DNA of 64,000 nt from Omphiscola glabra (GCA_964017045.1 OZ024804.1:19950537-20014536); one strand, 5' to 3'. Numbered from the stretch's first letter, positions 37,667-49,554 are shown. Notes: generated from the sequence alone by a model not told the origin. Translations and numbers: made by a program.

Positions 37667-38444
37667 TTATATAAGTATATATCTATATATAAACGTTTCC
37701 TTTGAGTTTAAAATTTGAAGCATTTATCTATGGAAAAAGACGTTACAAATCATCCATTTAATAACACTTGAGTTTAACCAAGTATTGTAATTATATTTTG
37801 ATATTTCCTTCTAAATATATGATGACATACCAGATGAATTGAAAACCAAATATATATTTATTTGCCAAAGAGGTCAATCCAATGACAGATGCACGTCCAA
37901 AACGTAAAAACCTAAACACAGCTGTTACTCTAAAATACAATTCTGACGATTTAAGTGCAGGTGGTATTCGATTCTGACATTGCATAAATAGATATGATTA
38001 AAACAAGGTACGGAAACAAGAAGGGAGACGATTCTATGTTAAAGCTGAATAACCCTTCCCAACTAAAGTAAATTATAATGGAATTTGAAATGCCCAACAA
38101 AGACATTGGTAAATTTTAAGTTAGTTATTTTATCAGAAATGTTATTTTAATGTAATGTCATACACTATCAGTTTGTGATAAGTAAATTTTTTTCATGATG
38201 CGTTGATAAGTTGCTTTGTTATTTACATATCATTTAGGAAATATACAACAACAGTAATAATCATTTGTATGAACGGAAATATGTTTGTCTGTTTTGAAGT
38301 GGAACATATTTCTACACATTAAATATTTAGATCTTTAGTACTTTATGAAATAAGCTTTATGTGGTGAAATATAGGTTATTCCAGATCCAATATAATAATT
38401 GGAAAACTTTCAAAAACTGAAGGCATTAAAATAAACTCATAGCA
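35900..38444. other. Upstream flank and intergenic stretch before the GPCR
   Basis: To about 36010 the sequence is still homologous to the 5' flank of the 43.8-kb gene. Then come a 29-bp array (36253-36397) and a long (TA)n tract (about 37590-37690). A minus-strand frame at 37793-37985 ends at a TCATCTG|GTATGT donor in phase 2 and could be a family first exon, but its start is not signal-like, so I do not call it. No TATA box is obvious for the GPCR. Confidence 0.45.
36253..36397. repeat. 29-bp perfect tandem repeat, five copies
   Basis: Five consecutive copies of a 29-base unit (TGAGAAGTAGTATCCAAGTG plus AGCAGCAAA). They appear identical in every position. The minus strand stays open through it and gives a repetitive ORF without other support. 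Confidence 0.97.
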
Positions 38445-39860
38445 ATGTCTGACCCAGTTGAAGATTTGCTTTCATGGCAGTCAAGGAACTCAAACTTGAC
38501 AGTGTCCGATGTATACACAACTGTAAGACGAACTGACGCATTTGTAGTACGCAATCTGAGCATCGGTGCCTTGGGAATAATCTTCAACCTTGTGGCAGTA
38601 ATGTTTCTCATCTTTAAAATGAAGTTAAAAGTGGCTCTAAGGATCACCCTAATGGGTATGTCCTTAAACGATTTATGCTTCAATTCGTTTATGACGGTGT
38701 TCGGAAGCCCGCGATGGGCGTGGACAAGTGAGGAAGTTCAGTGTTTACCTGTCATGTACTTTACGATCGCACCGATTCTCGTCTCTAACTTCATAACTGT
38801 CCTTCTGTCAATCCATAACTACGTCGCTGTGGCTTATCCATTTAAATGTAATCAGGTCATGACAAAAGCGAGGTCAACATTGGCGGTGGTGGCCTGCTGG
38901 TTGGTGGCGTACGTTTTCCTTCTAGGAGCTCTGGGGTTTTCTCTGCCCAAGGGAATGTTATGTTATATCCTGGTTGTGTTGCCTAGATTAAGCCTTGCTA
39001 TAGCTTGTGGTATGTGTATAACATGCTGCAGTGTGACAATTGGATTGAATGCTGTCATTACTGTGAAGATACGGCGGAGCAGGCATATTTTTAAAAATAC
39101 GTCTGCGGCACATCAACCAAAGATTGGCAAAGCGAACGTTTCTAAATGGGATCGTGCAAGTTTAAAAGAAACAAAATTCTTAGAACAAGACAAAACTGCA
39201 ACACACAATAATAAATGTCACTTGACAAGTTTATGTTTTCAGTTAAGAAGAAGGTGTAAAAAATATGTTAAGAAAAGTTTGGGCAAATTTAATAGCAAGG
39301 GATCTTCAGATAAAATCAACAATGAAGAAAAACAGCATTCCTTCAATATTGAAACAACTGAAGAAATCGTGAGTCTCCAATCAGACCAGTCTTTTCCTTG
39401 TCGTAATATCATGTTACTGAAAGGCCGTTCGAATCTACTTCAGATCAAAGACTCGGCCTGTATTACCCGTGTAACATCAATCGACAAGGTATCAAATACG
39501 AACGGATCATCCACCGTTGATCGAGCTTCACCCCCACTGTGTTCAGGGGAACCTTCAAACATGGCCATAGGAAGTAACATCCAGCAGAGACGGACGCCAG
39601 TGAGGCGTGCTAAGACGAGCGTAACTGTCTTGATGTTGACATGTTGGAGCTGTCTCTTATCGTTACCGTTTATAGTCTTCATGGTTTACGTTGCATTTTT
39701 GGCCAAAGACCGGCAGTCGTTCCCTGTGAGTGATGCTGGTTTTGTCATAAGTACCGTGTGTACTATTCATGCTGTGGGTAACCCTGTGCTCTATGCCTGG
39801 AGGTTCATCAATTGGAAAGCAGTTCAGCTCAGGATGACTTCATTGAAGTCTTTGAGTTAA
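38445..39860 (+). CDS. Intronless rhodopsin-like (class A) GPCR, orphan
   Basis: 471 residues from ATG 38445. Seven helices are visible. TM1 at about 32-60 has N1.50 in GIIFNLVAV. TM2 carries LND (D2.50). TM3 follows C3.25 in EEVQCLP and ends HNYVAVAYP, so the usual DRY is HNY. TM4 has ACWLVAYVF (W4.50). TM5 is VVLPRLSLAIACGMCITCC. A very long third intracellular loop of about 170 residues is rich in Lys, Ser and Thr. TM6 is VTVLMLTCWSCLLSLPF, and TM7 ends NPVLYAWRF (NPxxY). The N-terminus has a glycosylation site (NSNLT). Ligand unknown; the motifs place it in class A but no subfamily is clear. The long loop 3 and short tail resemble amine-type receptors in layout only. It is the sole clear plus-strand gene here. 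AATAAA signals lie at 40268 and 40605. Confidence 0.93.
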   Translation: MSDPVEDLLSWQSRNSNLTVSDVYTTVRRTDAFVVRNLSIGALGIIFNLVAVMFLIFKMKLKVALRITLMGMSLNDLCFNSFMTVFGSPRWAWTSEEVQCLPVMYFTIAPILVSNFITVLLSIHNYVAVAYPFKCNQVMTKARSTLAVVACWLVAYVFLLGALGFSLPKGMLCYILVVLPRLSLAIACGMCITCCSVTIGLNAVITVKIRRSRHIFKNTSAAHQPKIGKANVSKWDRASLKETKFLEQDKTATHNNKCHLTSLCFQLRRRCKKYVKKSLGKFNSKGSSDKINNEEKQHSFNIETTEEIVSLQSDQSFPCRNIMLLKGRSNLLQIKDSACITRVTSIDKVSNTNGSSTVDRASPPLCSGEPSNMAIGSNIQQRRTPVRRAKTSVTVLMLTCWSCLLSLPFIVFMVYVAFLAKDRQSFPVSDAGFVISTVCTIHAVGNPVLYAWRFINWKAVQLRMTSLKSLS

Positions 39861-42800
39861 GTACAAGCTGGATTCATTGTTTCTGAGCTGTCAATTTTGA
39901 TTTTTCATATTGTTATGTTAATGTATACTTATTTTTTTGAATCATTTACTTTTAGTGAAAGCAAGAGACGTTTTTTTGGCCTAGTAAGTCAGCTTCAGCA
40001 TATTAAGTGGCCATAATTTCTTGTGTGTGGGAGAAAAATAGTAGACGTTGTTTAAAATTGCATGAATAGTCAAATAACAAAAACATTAACTTGACAGGGT
40101 GCCCCCAAAAAGCATGCGCTGGCTCTTGTAACATGTCATTATCAAATAATTTCAAGCAAAAAAGAGTATGAATAAAAATGGGCTTTAACTCGGTTTATCT
40201 TGTGAGTTTTCTTATAGAGAGTGATGTCCCTTGTAAACACTCTCAAAATGTATTATTAGCTATTTAAAATAAATACAAACTTTTGATTTAGCTTGTTATG
40301 CCCAAACATTTATATTTTCCATTTCTTTTTTCTTAAGTATCATTTTAGTTATTTTTTATTTATATTTTTGTACAACAGTTTATTTTTTCATATTTTTAGA
40401 ATTATTTTAATGTAAACTACATATTTATTCATACATTTTTCATACAATTAAAGTCATTCAACTTTTTTTTATGTTTCATCTCATTTTACATATTTATTTT
40501 TATAAACATGTTTGTAAATTCTTATTTTTTTAAAGGCGTTTATGTTATTAGATTCAGACCTTAAGACTTTTGGCATGTCTCTGATATTGTGATTGATTTA
40601 TATCAATAAAAACGTGTCGTAAGTAGCTGGTTTATTTTTTTTTTAAAAGAAAATAAAACATATCAATTTACACACGAATAACATGACATAGATAATCTGA
40701 ATAAAAGCAACACAATTGATTCATTATTTGTGCAAAATAAAGTACGAATACATTACTAAAAACTTTTTTTTTTCTTTTAGCATCACGTGGGCAATGTAAT
40801 GCTTTTTTTCATAAAGTAATTCACTGTTTTGAAAATTTATTGTAAATCAGTTACCTCAAGAATGATAATATAAAAAAAAGATACAATTATTGACAACAAA
40901 AGCCAGTTAAGGTAACTTTATTTAAAGTTATTTCAAACAATTTCCTCACCAATCAAATGCAGTTTAGAAACTGTTCATTGTTATTTTGTACTCAAGTGTA
41001 TGTTTGAGAAGTCTGATTCTGATGTCAGGTCTTCCTTTGCTACACCATCACAGCATTACCTAGTCGTGGCATTAGGTAGACTTGTTAAAACGAGGTTTTT
41101 CGTTGAAGAGGCCGCGTGTTTAATATTGTCGACACGGACAACGTCGTTATTCATGGACATAGCTTCAAAATGTGTGAAAATGAAAACTCTCCGAGCACAA
41201 GAATCAAATAGATCTGAAAAATGACTGTGTGATGTGAGTTGAAATCAAGAACCATAGCAGCGATCTATTCGCTTCAAAAATTTTATATTTAGATCAATTG
41301 TTACAAGGACTGTGACTATTTTGGGATTTAAAAACAGTTTTTCATTGCAGAAAACAATGTCGGGTGCAAGGATTGCTGCATTGAAGTCAAATATCCTCAG
41401 ATTCAGTCTATCCACGCTTTTAGTGATTGTTACATTACAATGATTGCTGTATTGGCCACATATGCTTTTAAAACTGAAAATAACTTCTTTTTTTTAAAAG
41501 TCATTAATCATTAATTGTTCAAACCTATTTATACACCACTAATAAAAAGATGAAATCAAATTTTTATATACCAATACCAATAAATATATATATATATATA
41601 TATATAAATAACATCAGGTTATAATTTGTGTATATTCGATATTATTTTTCCAATATTTCTGAAGTTCAAGACATGCAAATTATAAATAAAATCCTTAATG
41701 TTGTAAACAGCTAAAGACGATTTTGAATATTTAACCTTCTTTTTCCCTAATTTCAAGTTTCAATTAGCTTCTTTTTTTTTTTTTACATAAAGATATTGTT
41801 TATATAAAAAAAAATACAGAAACAAACTCAGATACTCTGAAACGCTAATACACGCAAGTAGGAGACGCGAATAATACGTAAACGATTACCTCGTGCTTTG
41901 AAAATATATTCAAAAGTATTCTGAGATGTTGAAATGAATAAGGTTTCAGTATTCTATTTTCTGTTCACTTTTAAATGTTCAAATGCCACAGCTGAAATTT
42001 ACATTTTATTGCTCTCTAAAAGGTGCTTTTTGGTCAAGCAGCTGTACATATATTAATGCATAACTCCACTCAAAGACATACAATATATACACAAGATCAT
42101 CTCAAAATTTTAAAAATCGTATTGGACGGCACCTCTGTCAATGCTAAGATTTTCCCCAAATAAAACATTTCTAAATTATTAACCGTATATGTGACACTTT
42201 AATTCAGTGACAGAGTTATCTAAAGGCAACATTTTGTACTGCACTGTCACGTAGACATACACAGCTTATTGGTTAAGAATGCATTCGTTGTAATAATATA
42301 TACACTTTTAAAAGCAATAATTGATATTAGGTATACATAAATGAAAGAGCAGTATACTAAGACCTGTGTGGTAAAGGGCAGTACAAATGTGTGGTTAAGG
42401 GCAGTATATCTGCGTGGTAAAGGGCAAAATAAGCTTCTTTAGTTTTCACATTTTTTTTAAAAATGTGTCTGTGGTGTTACTTCGAAGAAATTATTATAAA
42501 ATGGTTGGACTGCGATAAAGATTTAAAATAGATTAAGTAGACACAAACAATTTGTTTCCATATAATAATATATGTTAAATTTTAATAATAATGTTTACAT
42601 AAAACACATGTAGACGGTTCGACACATGCTTTCATCAGTACCACAACAAAACATGTAAATAAGTGTAAATAAGATTTACATAATATATATTATATACATA
42701 GTTTTAAAAAAAAAAAATATTATTAAAGCTTAACATATTGACACAAATTTACGTCAAAGAGAATCACAATTCAATTGGGCCAGGGTTCCAGTCTGCTAAA

Positions 42801-42867
42801 TCCGATCCTGCCTTTCACATTTGTTAAGACCAGCTTGGGGTAAGTGCAAGGGACCTAACAATTGAAA
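39861..42867. other. GPCR 3' flank and intergenic stretch
   Basis: Possible 3' UTR runs to about 40630, with AATAAA at 40268-40273 and 40605-40610. Beyond it the sequence is AT-rich, with (TA)n at about 41584-41608 and roughly three copies of a 27-base unit containing GTGTGGTAAAGGGCAGTA at 42366-42430. The small plus-strand ORF at 41000-41224 has no supporting feature. Confidence 0.5.
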
Positions 42868-43330
42868 TAGCCTAGGACAGTGGTCGACAAACCACGACTC
42901 ACGAGCCACATGATGCGCTTTAGCGACCGGAGTGTGGCTCTTTGGCGTTGCGTATTTATGCGAACAATCATTTTCAAGCTTGAACCTCGACAAGAGTCAA
43001 TTAAGAAATCGTCTTACTAATGAGACTCGGAAATCCTGCTTGAGATTAAAAAGAACGACATACAAACCCGACTTATCAAAACGTTCCAAGGAAATGCAAG
43101 GTCATTGTCCACGTTAAATGCAAGGTCATAGTTCACATTAAATGCAAGGTCAAAGTTCACATTAGATGAGTTTTTAAAAATTTTTTGTCAAAAGATTTAT
43201 AATATTATAACTGGTTGTATTTAATGTTTAGAAGCTAGTTTAAACTGACTCCGAAAAACATGGCTCTTGACAGGTCCTTGTAACAAAATGTGGCTCTCAA
43301 AATGTGTTTAATAGTCTTGCTGCTAAATCC
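42868..43330 (+). mobile_element. hAT-type transposon remnant
   Basis: The frame at about 42930-43117 reads WLFGVAYLCEQSFSSLNLDK and then SQLRNRLTNETRKSCLRL. This is the C-terminal dimerisation region of hAT transposases and their domesticated relatives (pattern YxCEQxFS...K..RxRLT). The flanks hold CACGAGCCACATGATGCG and several TGTGGCTCT words like hAT inner-end sequence. Three 26-base copies of GTTAAATGCAAGGTCA follow at about 43096-43168. The rest of the transposase is gone. Confidence 0.75.
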
Positions 43331-43812
43331 GGCCCTGCTTGCCCCACTTGTTAAGATTAGCACAATATGGATTACAAAAACAGGGTTCGTTTTTCTGTTA
43401 TTTCTTTGTAATTTTTTTTTGTTTTGTGGTAAAAAAAAAAACTCAAGCATCGTGTGTATGTGTGTGTGTATGTGCTTTTTTAACGTTGTGTTCAATGAAC
43501 TTGATTAGTACCACTCTTTGAATTGCCCTGAAAATCCATTGGTCTCATAAAGCTTTTACTTCGCTCTTACACAGACTTCAAACCATTGTGATCAACTAAT
43601 TTATGAGGTACCCCTGAAAATTATTCATTTAATTCTAAAGGCTATATATATCATACAATATATATTATTTAGTTATGAAAGCATTCTATTCATTTAAGTC
43701 ATAGTTTATTCCAACATCAAGAAAGTAAAGGAAAAAAAATCAACAAACACACGGTTCTGTGTGTTTTAATAGTATCATTTTTGTAAGGTAGAGAACGAAA
43801 TCACATACAACA
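43331..43812. other. AT-rich spacer downstream of the 43.8-kb gene
   Basis: A (GT)n-like tract lies at about 43453-43475. No exon seen. Confidence 0.45.
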
Positions 43813-43818
43813 TTTATT
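43813..43818 (-). promoter_or_regulatory. AATAAA overlapping the stop codon
   Basis: The minus strand reads CAATAAATG, where TAA is the stop codon of the 43.8-kb gene (43816-43814) and lies inside the hexamer. If it is the real signal, the 3' UTR would be only a few tens of bases. Confidence 0.6.
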
Positions 43819-44881
43819 GAACACTAGTTGTAGGCATCGTTTCAGCACTCAAAGCACCAGGCCTCATGATAACACTTTCATAATCGCTTTGCAATCGAAT
43901 ACTCTCGTAGGCACTATTTAGTATCTCTTTCTTTCTTTGTGAAAATTCATGTTCATAACTTTTTAGACAACCAGTTCGACTCACATTATAATAAGACACA
44001 TTGTCTTGGTGCATTTTGGCCTTACAATCTTTGGGTTCAGAAGTAGATGTTTTCGGCGAAACAACATTATACGGGCTCTGGAACTCACGGTTTTGCTGAC
44101 CCAATTTCGTGTATACATGTGGCAGCTTTTGCGAAGCGTTGTCAGAAACGGATGCGTCGCTTGAATAGCAAGGTGTGGTGTCATTTCTGTCGTCACGGCA
44201 AACATCGTAGACGACGTGATCAGATCCGTCTTGCTCTTTTCTTATCACTTGAGCTGAGTACGAATCAGCCCTTGAATAGTATACATCATTGCTGGTTGCC
44301 AGAGCAACGTCAGTAGTAGACGAATGTGCCAGCGTCGCATCGCACTGAACGATTTCATTTAACGTTGTCGTATTTACATATTGATTCGTGTCTTTAGTCA
44401 ATTCAGGGGAATGCATTTGTTTCGAAGTTGAAATTTGGCTCACGTCATCGATATTATTGTATGTATTCGTATCTGACGTTGGGTTCGTGACAGATTGGCC
44501 GTTTAAAATAAAGGGATGAGGAGTCTTTGGTACGTCATATAGTACATCTGTCGTTTCACTAGGCGTGTTGTTTGTTTCCTCTTCAAAGCCCGCCATTGAA
44601 TAGAGTCCGTTGTCAGGGCGTGGAGGTTCAGTGGTGTTAAGAGAGATCGTTGAATACATGTTTGGTCGTGTGCTACTGCTTCGGTCAACTTTGTGATCAG
44701 CCGGATCGTGTTTTCCTTCAGATGTGGTCTTTTCCCGTCGATAGCCTACTGCGTGAACTCCTGCGGGGACGGCACGCCTTCTTTTACGGTACACAATCCA
44801 AGCTATAACAATTATTATGATGACAAACGTGACACTAACTACAACGCCAATCACAATTGATACGGTGTTCAAATCTGCCAT
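43814..44881 (-). CDS. Transmembrane adaptor-like protein with multi-tyrosine tail
   Basis: 355 residues. The start has a good context (ATAATGG) and an in-frame stop four codons upstream. There is no signal peptide and only about seven residues before a strong helix (8-31, VSIVIGVVVSVTFVIIIIVI), then YRKRRR, so it should insert N-out with a tail of about 320 residues. This is the layout of vertebrate transmembrane adaptors such as LAT and PAG, without sequence homology that I can see. Tail tyrosines include three YxN sites (YNNI Y141, YVNT Y168, YYNV Y297), the Grb2-type consensus. Others are YDVP (Y115, Crk/Abl-type), YTKL, YNVV, and a close pair YESI/YESV (Y325/Y334). There is no juxtamembrane CxxC for palmitoylation. 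A candidate 5' UTR exon ends at a CAG|GTAAGG donor near 45817. A dead copy lies at 34.7-35.9 kb. Signalling role is inferred. Confidence 0.8.
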   Translation of the reverse strand: MADLNTVSIVIGVVVSVTFVIIIIVIAWIVYRKRRRAVPAGVHAVGYRREKTTSEGKHDPADHKVDRSSSTRPNMYSTISLNTTEPPRPDNGLYSMAGFEEETNNTPSETTDVLYDVPKTPHPFILNGQSVTNPTSDTNTYNNIDDVSQISTSKQMHSPELTKDTNQYVNTTTLNEIVQCDATLAHSSTTDVALATSNDVYYSRADSYSAQVIRKEQDGSDHVVYDVCRDDRNDTTPCYSSDASVSDNASQKLPHVYTKLGQQNREFQSPYNVVSPKTSTSEPKDCKAKMHQDNVSYYNVSRTGCLKSYEHEFSQRKKEILNSAYESIRLQSDYESVIMRPGALSAETMPTTSVQ

Positions 44882-47800
44882 TATAGCACATTAATTTTAC
44901 ACATTGTATTGTTGTTATGTTTAAAAAATAAGAACATACACCGTTCCACAATTCATTAATAAGGAAGATACAACCATCTCAAACTCAATGTTTTTATTTT
45001 TAAGCTAACCTCAGATTCCTCTAAAAATGTGCGTAGATAAAATCAGTGTCCGAACTATGGTAATGAATGAATAAATCGGTTGAGTAAATGTCGGCCTCTT
45101 GTTATTTCTGTTTAATAATTGCCATTGTGTTGTAAAGATTTTAAAAAGGTTAAAGTTCATTTAGCCTCCATATCTATCTTTGATATTAAACCTGAAATTG
45201 TAAAAAAAAAAAAATCAGTTTAAACATTTAATGGTAATGCTTTTATTTCAGCTGGTTATTTCGTCAGTTAATCTGGGTTGAGATAGATGGACATTATTAT
45301 TGGACAGTTATGTTGAGAACGTGCACAGTTGATATGACAGTTCTGTTGAGAACATGCTAGATTAAAATGACAGTTATTTCAAGAGTCTATAATCGCAATT
45401 CAATGGTATACCCTGTACACAAATAAAAATCAAATGCATAAATTAAAATTAGCATGCCTTTTATCAAATTTACTTTCAGTGACATTTTTAAAGACTTTAA
45501 TTTACATTTGAAACATTTAATTTTTTTTTTTTCAAAGAGGAAGAATTTTGTATTAATTTCTAAATATATTCTAAAACAACAACATAATATCAAACCTAGA
45601 TTAGTGCAAAATTATTTGACAGTTTAGATAGAAAGGTGTATGGACAGTGAGTCTTCAGTGAGCAGTAATGCGTTAGCTTAGTCCTTGTTACATGGAGGAG
45701 ACAGTGATCGGGGTCAAATCTTGAAAGTAGCCACACACACAGACAAAAAAAAAAAGGAAATAAAGAAAGTTTGACAAAAGGTTTTCTTCGGGAAATAACA
45801 ACTATTATCCTTACCTGTGTCCGAGAGAAAATCTCACACTCATTATTACTAAAGTAACTGTATTTTTTCTTAATTACAAATGCACAGACAAAAATGCACA
45901 TTTGTAACGTCTGCACCAAATGAAATTTTTTTTTAGCTTTCAAAGTATTTGCAAACTTGAAACTCTTCATTCCTTTTGTGTTAGATCGTCTAAAATTTAT
46001 TATAAAGCATCATCAGAATCAGTCATAGCCCCTAACCTCTGGATTGGATCAGTCCAAACGAAATGACATTTATGCAATCTTAAACGATACCATTTGTCAG
46101 AAAGGAAGAGGATAGCTATAAATAAGACAGATATAACTTCCACACTCCATTCAGAGAGCACGTCCCAATCTCATTAAAGTCCTTGACGATTAGATACAAG
46201 CTCAAGTTATCTCAATGAAAAAAAAAACACACACAAACAAACAAAGGGTACTTGATGTAAAGGTCAATAACAAGGAACAGAATTACCTTTAACCTGAGGC
46301 AGCTATGCCTTTCATACTGAATTATTTTATTACTCTTAATGTAAACAACATCCTCAAAGTGCATTTTATTCTATTGATGATTTGTAACTCAATTTTAAAG
46401 TGAACTCAAACGTGTTATATCAACTTATAAGCCAAACATGACCTTTTTTTCCTCTTCTAAATATATATATATATATGGATATTTAAACATGTGAGAAATA
46501 GTTTGTGGAATGATACTTTAAAAAAAAAATGAACACCCTCATTATAGTGTATGTGTTGCCAGATAAATTAAAAAAAGAAATAACATTACCTAGAAATATA
46601 TGAACATATCAGAAATAGATTTAAATATCAAGAGCATTACAATCTGGTCTCTTAAGACGGGATATTCAGTACATATGCAAGTGACCCTCATAAAATTATT
46701 ATATATTGTCCACTGCCGCTCATCGGAACAGCAATTTACAAAAAAAAACTGGCCTAATGATATCTTTTAAACCTTTAAGACATCAAAAAACATATAAAAT
46801 AATTATATGAGCAATTCTAAACTATCATTTCATAGATTCAAACTAGCGTCGTGTGTCTAGATCAATTGACGATGGTAATAACATTTTAATACTCGCTAAA
46901 TAACGATTTAATGTTGAATGGGAGAATACTTCTTTTAATTAGCAAACAGGAAGACTTAAATGTGAGGTCGATTTGAAAAGAAAGGGAGCTAACACCTAGA
47001 AAGTTTCTTTTGCACCAGGAACCTTAATTCTTGTGTCTTAGTCGGAATGTCAAAATATGAAGCTAATTTTGATAATGTAATGAAGGAATTAAAATTAAAA
47101 AGAAAATGTGTTTGGTTAATAATTTTTCTCTTTTTTTTCTGCTTTTTATTAAAAAAGAGAATACATACATTTGTAAATGTATTCATAATGAAGACAAGTT
47201 ATTGTCCACACTCTGTGCTTAAATAATAAAATACATATTTGAATCATAAAATGAAATACATTTAAAATATATTATATATTTTTGTGTAATGTATTTAAAT
47301 TTAATTGAGCAAGGAAACAAAAAAAAACAACCAACAAACAAAACAAATATTTCAAATGTATATATTATTTTTATGTATATATATGTGTATATATTCTATA
47401 TATATATATATATACACATATATATTTATCTATACAACTCAAAAAGTTCACCATAAATGTTAATTTTAAATTGTTGCAGTGAAGTGGGCTTCGTAGTACA
47501 TCGAATGCAAATGGTGCTTCTATTAATTTTTCTTAAAAACTAAAGCTTCTAAATATAAAATGGACATGCATACCTAGCAGTGAATTGTTTAAAATTGAAC
47601 TTATTCTTTATCAAACACAATTTAAAAAAAAAAATTCAAATTAATTTTTAAATTAACTTAACATTTTGAATTAGCAACAGACTAGGATCGAATTATTCTT
47701 ATTTTTACATATATATTTTAAACACAATCTACCAAATGTTAATTTCTTAGCATTATTAATATTATATCTATACATATCTGACATGAAAACCTGATGTATT

Positions 47801-48995
47801 ATCTCCAACTACGCCAGCACGTTGCGTATGTAAAATACTGGGAGACGTGTATAATCTATTTTAAACGTCAGAAATGTGTGTGTGTGTCGTTCGTCCGTCA
47901 AGCTAGACAAGACCATCTAGTCATCCCGTTTGGGTGTGGGGATGTGTCAAGGTGAGTTCGTCATAAAAAGATCAGGGCACTAAAATAATTACCATCCTAT
48001 CCGTAAACATCCTGTCACACTTCAAAACATTTCCAGTAAGCGTACGAAATCATACCACGTGTCTACACGAGTCAGAGCTCACAGCAACCTTAAGTAATTA
48101 AAACCATAAGTCAGTTCGCGTACGAAATATAATAGAACCACAAGTCGGCACACTGCACGGCATACATCACTGTGAGTAACGAAAGTGTTCTTATGTGTGC
48201 ATTTGATTAGTACGCGATCAAGCTGATGACATGGCAAGCAGCAAGTGAGAGAGCAGCACGGTGCTAAATTAGAACGGGTCGGACAAAGAAATCTAATCTG
48301 AAATTAGTATTATATTATTCAACTATATATTTACGATTCCAAATGTGTAGGCGTTCCAATCATTGATTTAGTATAAAATGCACACTCTAATTTGAACGAA
48401 ACTTTAAATATTGCATGTGAAACATTCAGTTTCTTCATTTTCCAATTTCTTCCCTTAAAAAAAAGAGAAAGTAATTATTGTTGTCATTGCCCTTAAACTA
48501 AATATACATATACAATTTTATAGAATTAAAAAAAATAATAAATAAAATTATTGTTTAAACAATAAATAGGATGCCTGGCAAATAGAAAACATAAGTACAA
48601 CACAATAAAAATGTATTTGGCCACAAATTATTTGAAGTTTTAAATAGAGATGAACTACAACGTCACCAGGTTAATGAGTGTTACACACTCATAAAATAAA
48701 ATAATGAACGTACATATTGTGTGTAGCTATATTTAACATTCATTTTATATTATTTTGCTAGTTTCATGAACTACTTACAATTTGTATAATGCTGATACAT
48801 AATTTCAACCGTTAAATACAAGAACACACTTTTATAAGAATGCTGTCTACATGACATGTATATTAAATGGTTGTGTCACTGTCCCATTTTTCAAAACTGT
48901 CTTTTGCGTAAACGTACAGATAATATAAGGCATTTAGTAAATGGAAACATTTTTACTTAACATCAGTGAGCATTAATTATCAGAGTTAATATATT
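44882..48995. other. Upstream flank and intergenic stretch
   Basis: The minus strand has a strong donor (GGACACAG|GTAAGG) at about 45817. The frame above it (ATG at 45970) ends there in phase 0, so it does not join the coding part of the 43.8-kb gene in frame and is at best a 5' UTR exon. (TA)n tracts lie near 46460 and 47390-47420. The segment 47810-48280 is less AT-rich, but no coding or repeat identity is visible. Confidence 0.4.
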
Positions 48996-49272
48996 CCTGT
49001 GGCGCTACAGCCCATGTAGGGCTTACGCCTGCCTCGCTACTTCCTTCCACTCAGACCATCTATCCCTGTGTCGCTACAACCCATGTAGGGCTTAGGCCTG
49101 CCTCACTACTTCCTTCCACTCAAACCTAACTAATGCTTTTCTATTCCATGCTTTGATTCCCAGTTGTTGTACATCTTTTTCCACATCATCCATCCATCTA
49201 AGCCTAGGTCTGCCTTTGGGTGGTTTTTCTCTTGGTTTTTCATGGTGCACCCTCTTCACTCTTCTGTCTATC
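48996..49272 (-). mobile_element. LINE 3' end with duplicated terminus
   Basis: The minus strand reads GRPRLRWMDDVEKDVQQLGI, then AWNRKALVRFEWKEVVRQA, then a stop. This is the C-terminal motif of many LINE polymerases (GRPRxRWxDD...W...A.dR..W). The last 69 bases, including the stop and the ALHGL sequence, occur twice in a row (starts at 48997 and 49066). 5'-truncated and dead. Confidence 0.8.
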
Positions 49273-49548
49273 AGAATTAAGCCCGTGTTAAAAGTTTATA
49301 ATAGCAACGTTACTTTTACAGTGGTTTTATCAATAAAAACCAATTTTTTAAAATTCTCATTTCAAATGTAGGTACGTTTTTTTTTTTAAATTCTATTCTT
49401 CAACTTAAATCAACTGTAAAGATTTTTCAGTCAGGTGATTATGAACATTTGTAAAGATGCATTGGTGCTGTAAATTAGCCAGTGCATCAAGTTACAAAGA
49501 TGATTTGTGTTTTGAAACATATTTGTGTTTGGTCGACGCTGTTTTATT

Positions 49549-49554
49549 TTTATT
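49549..49554 (-). promoter_or_regulatory. AATAAA overlapping the stop codon
   Basis: The minus strand reads AGCAAATAAAAATAAAAC. The TAA stop (49552-49550) lies in the first AATAAA, and a second AATAAA follows at 49548-49543. Confidence 0.6.

Noticed and set aside
45596..45970. Minus-strand 124-codon ORF with a strong internal donor as exon 1 of the 43.8-kb gene
   Set aside because: The donor leaves phase 0, which does not match an acceptor at the start of the 43.8-kb frame. An in-frame stop also separates them. At most a 5' UTR exon.
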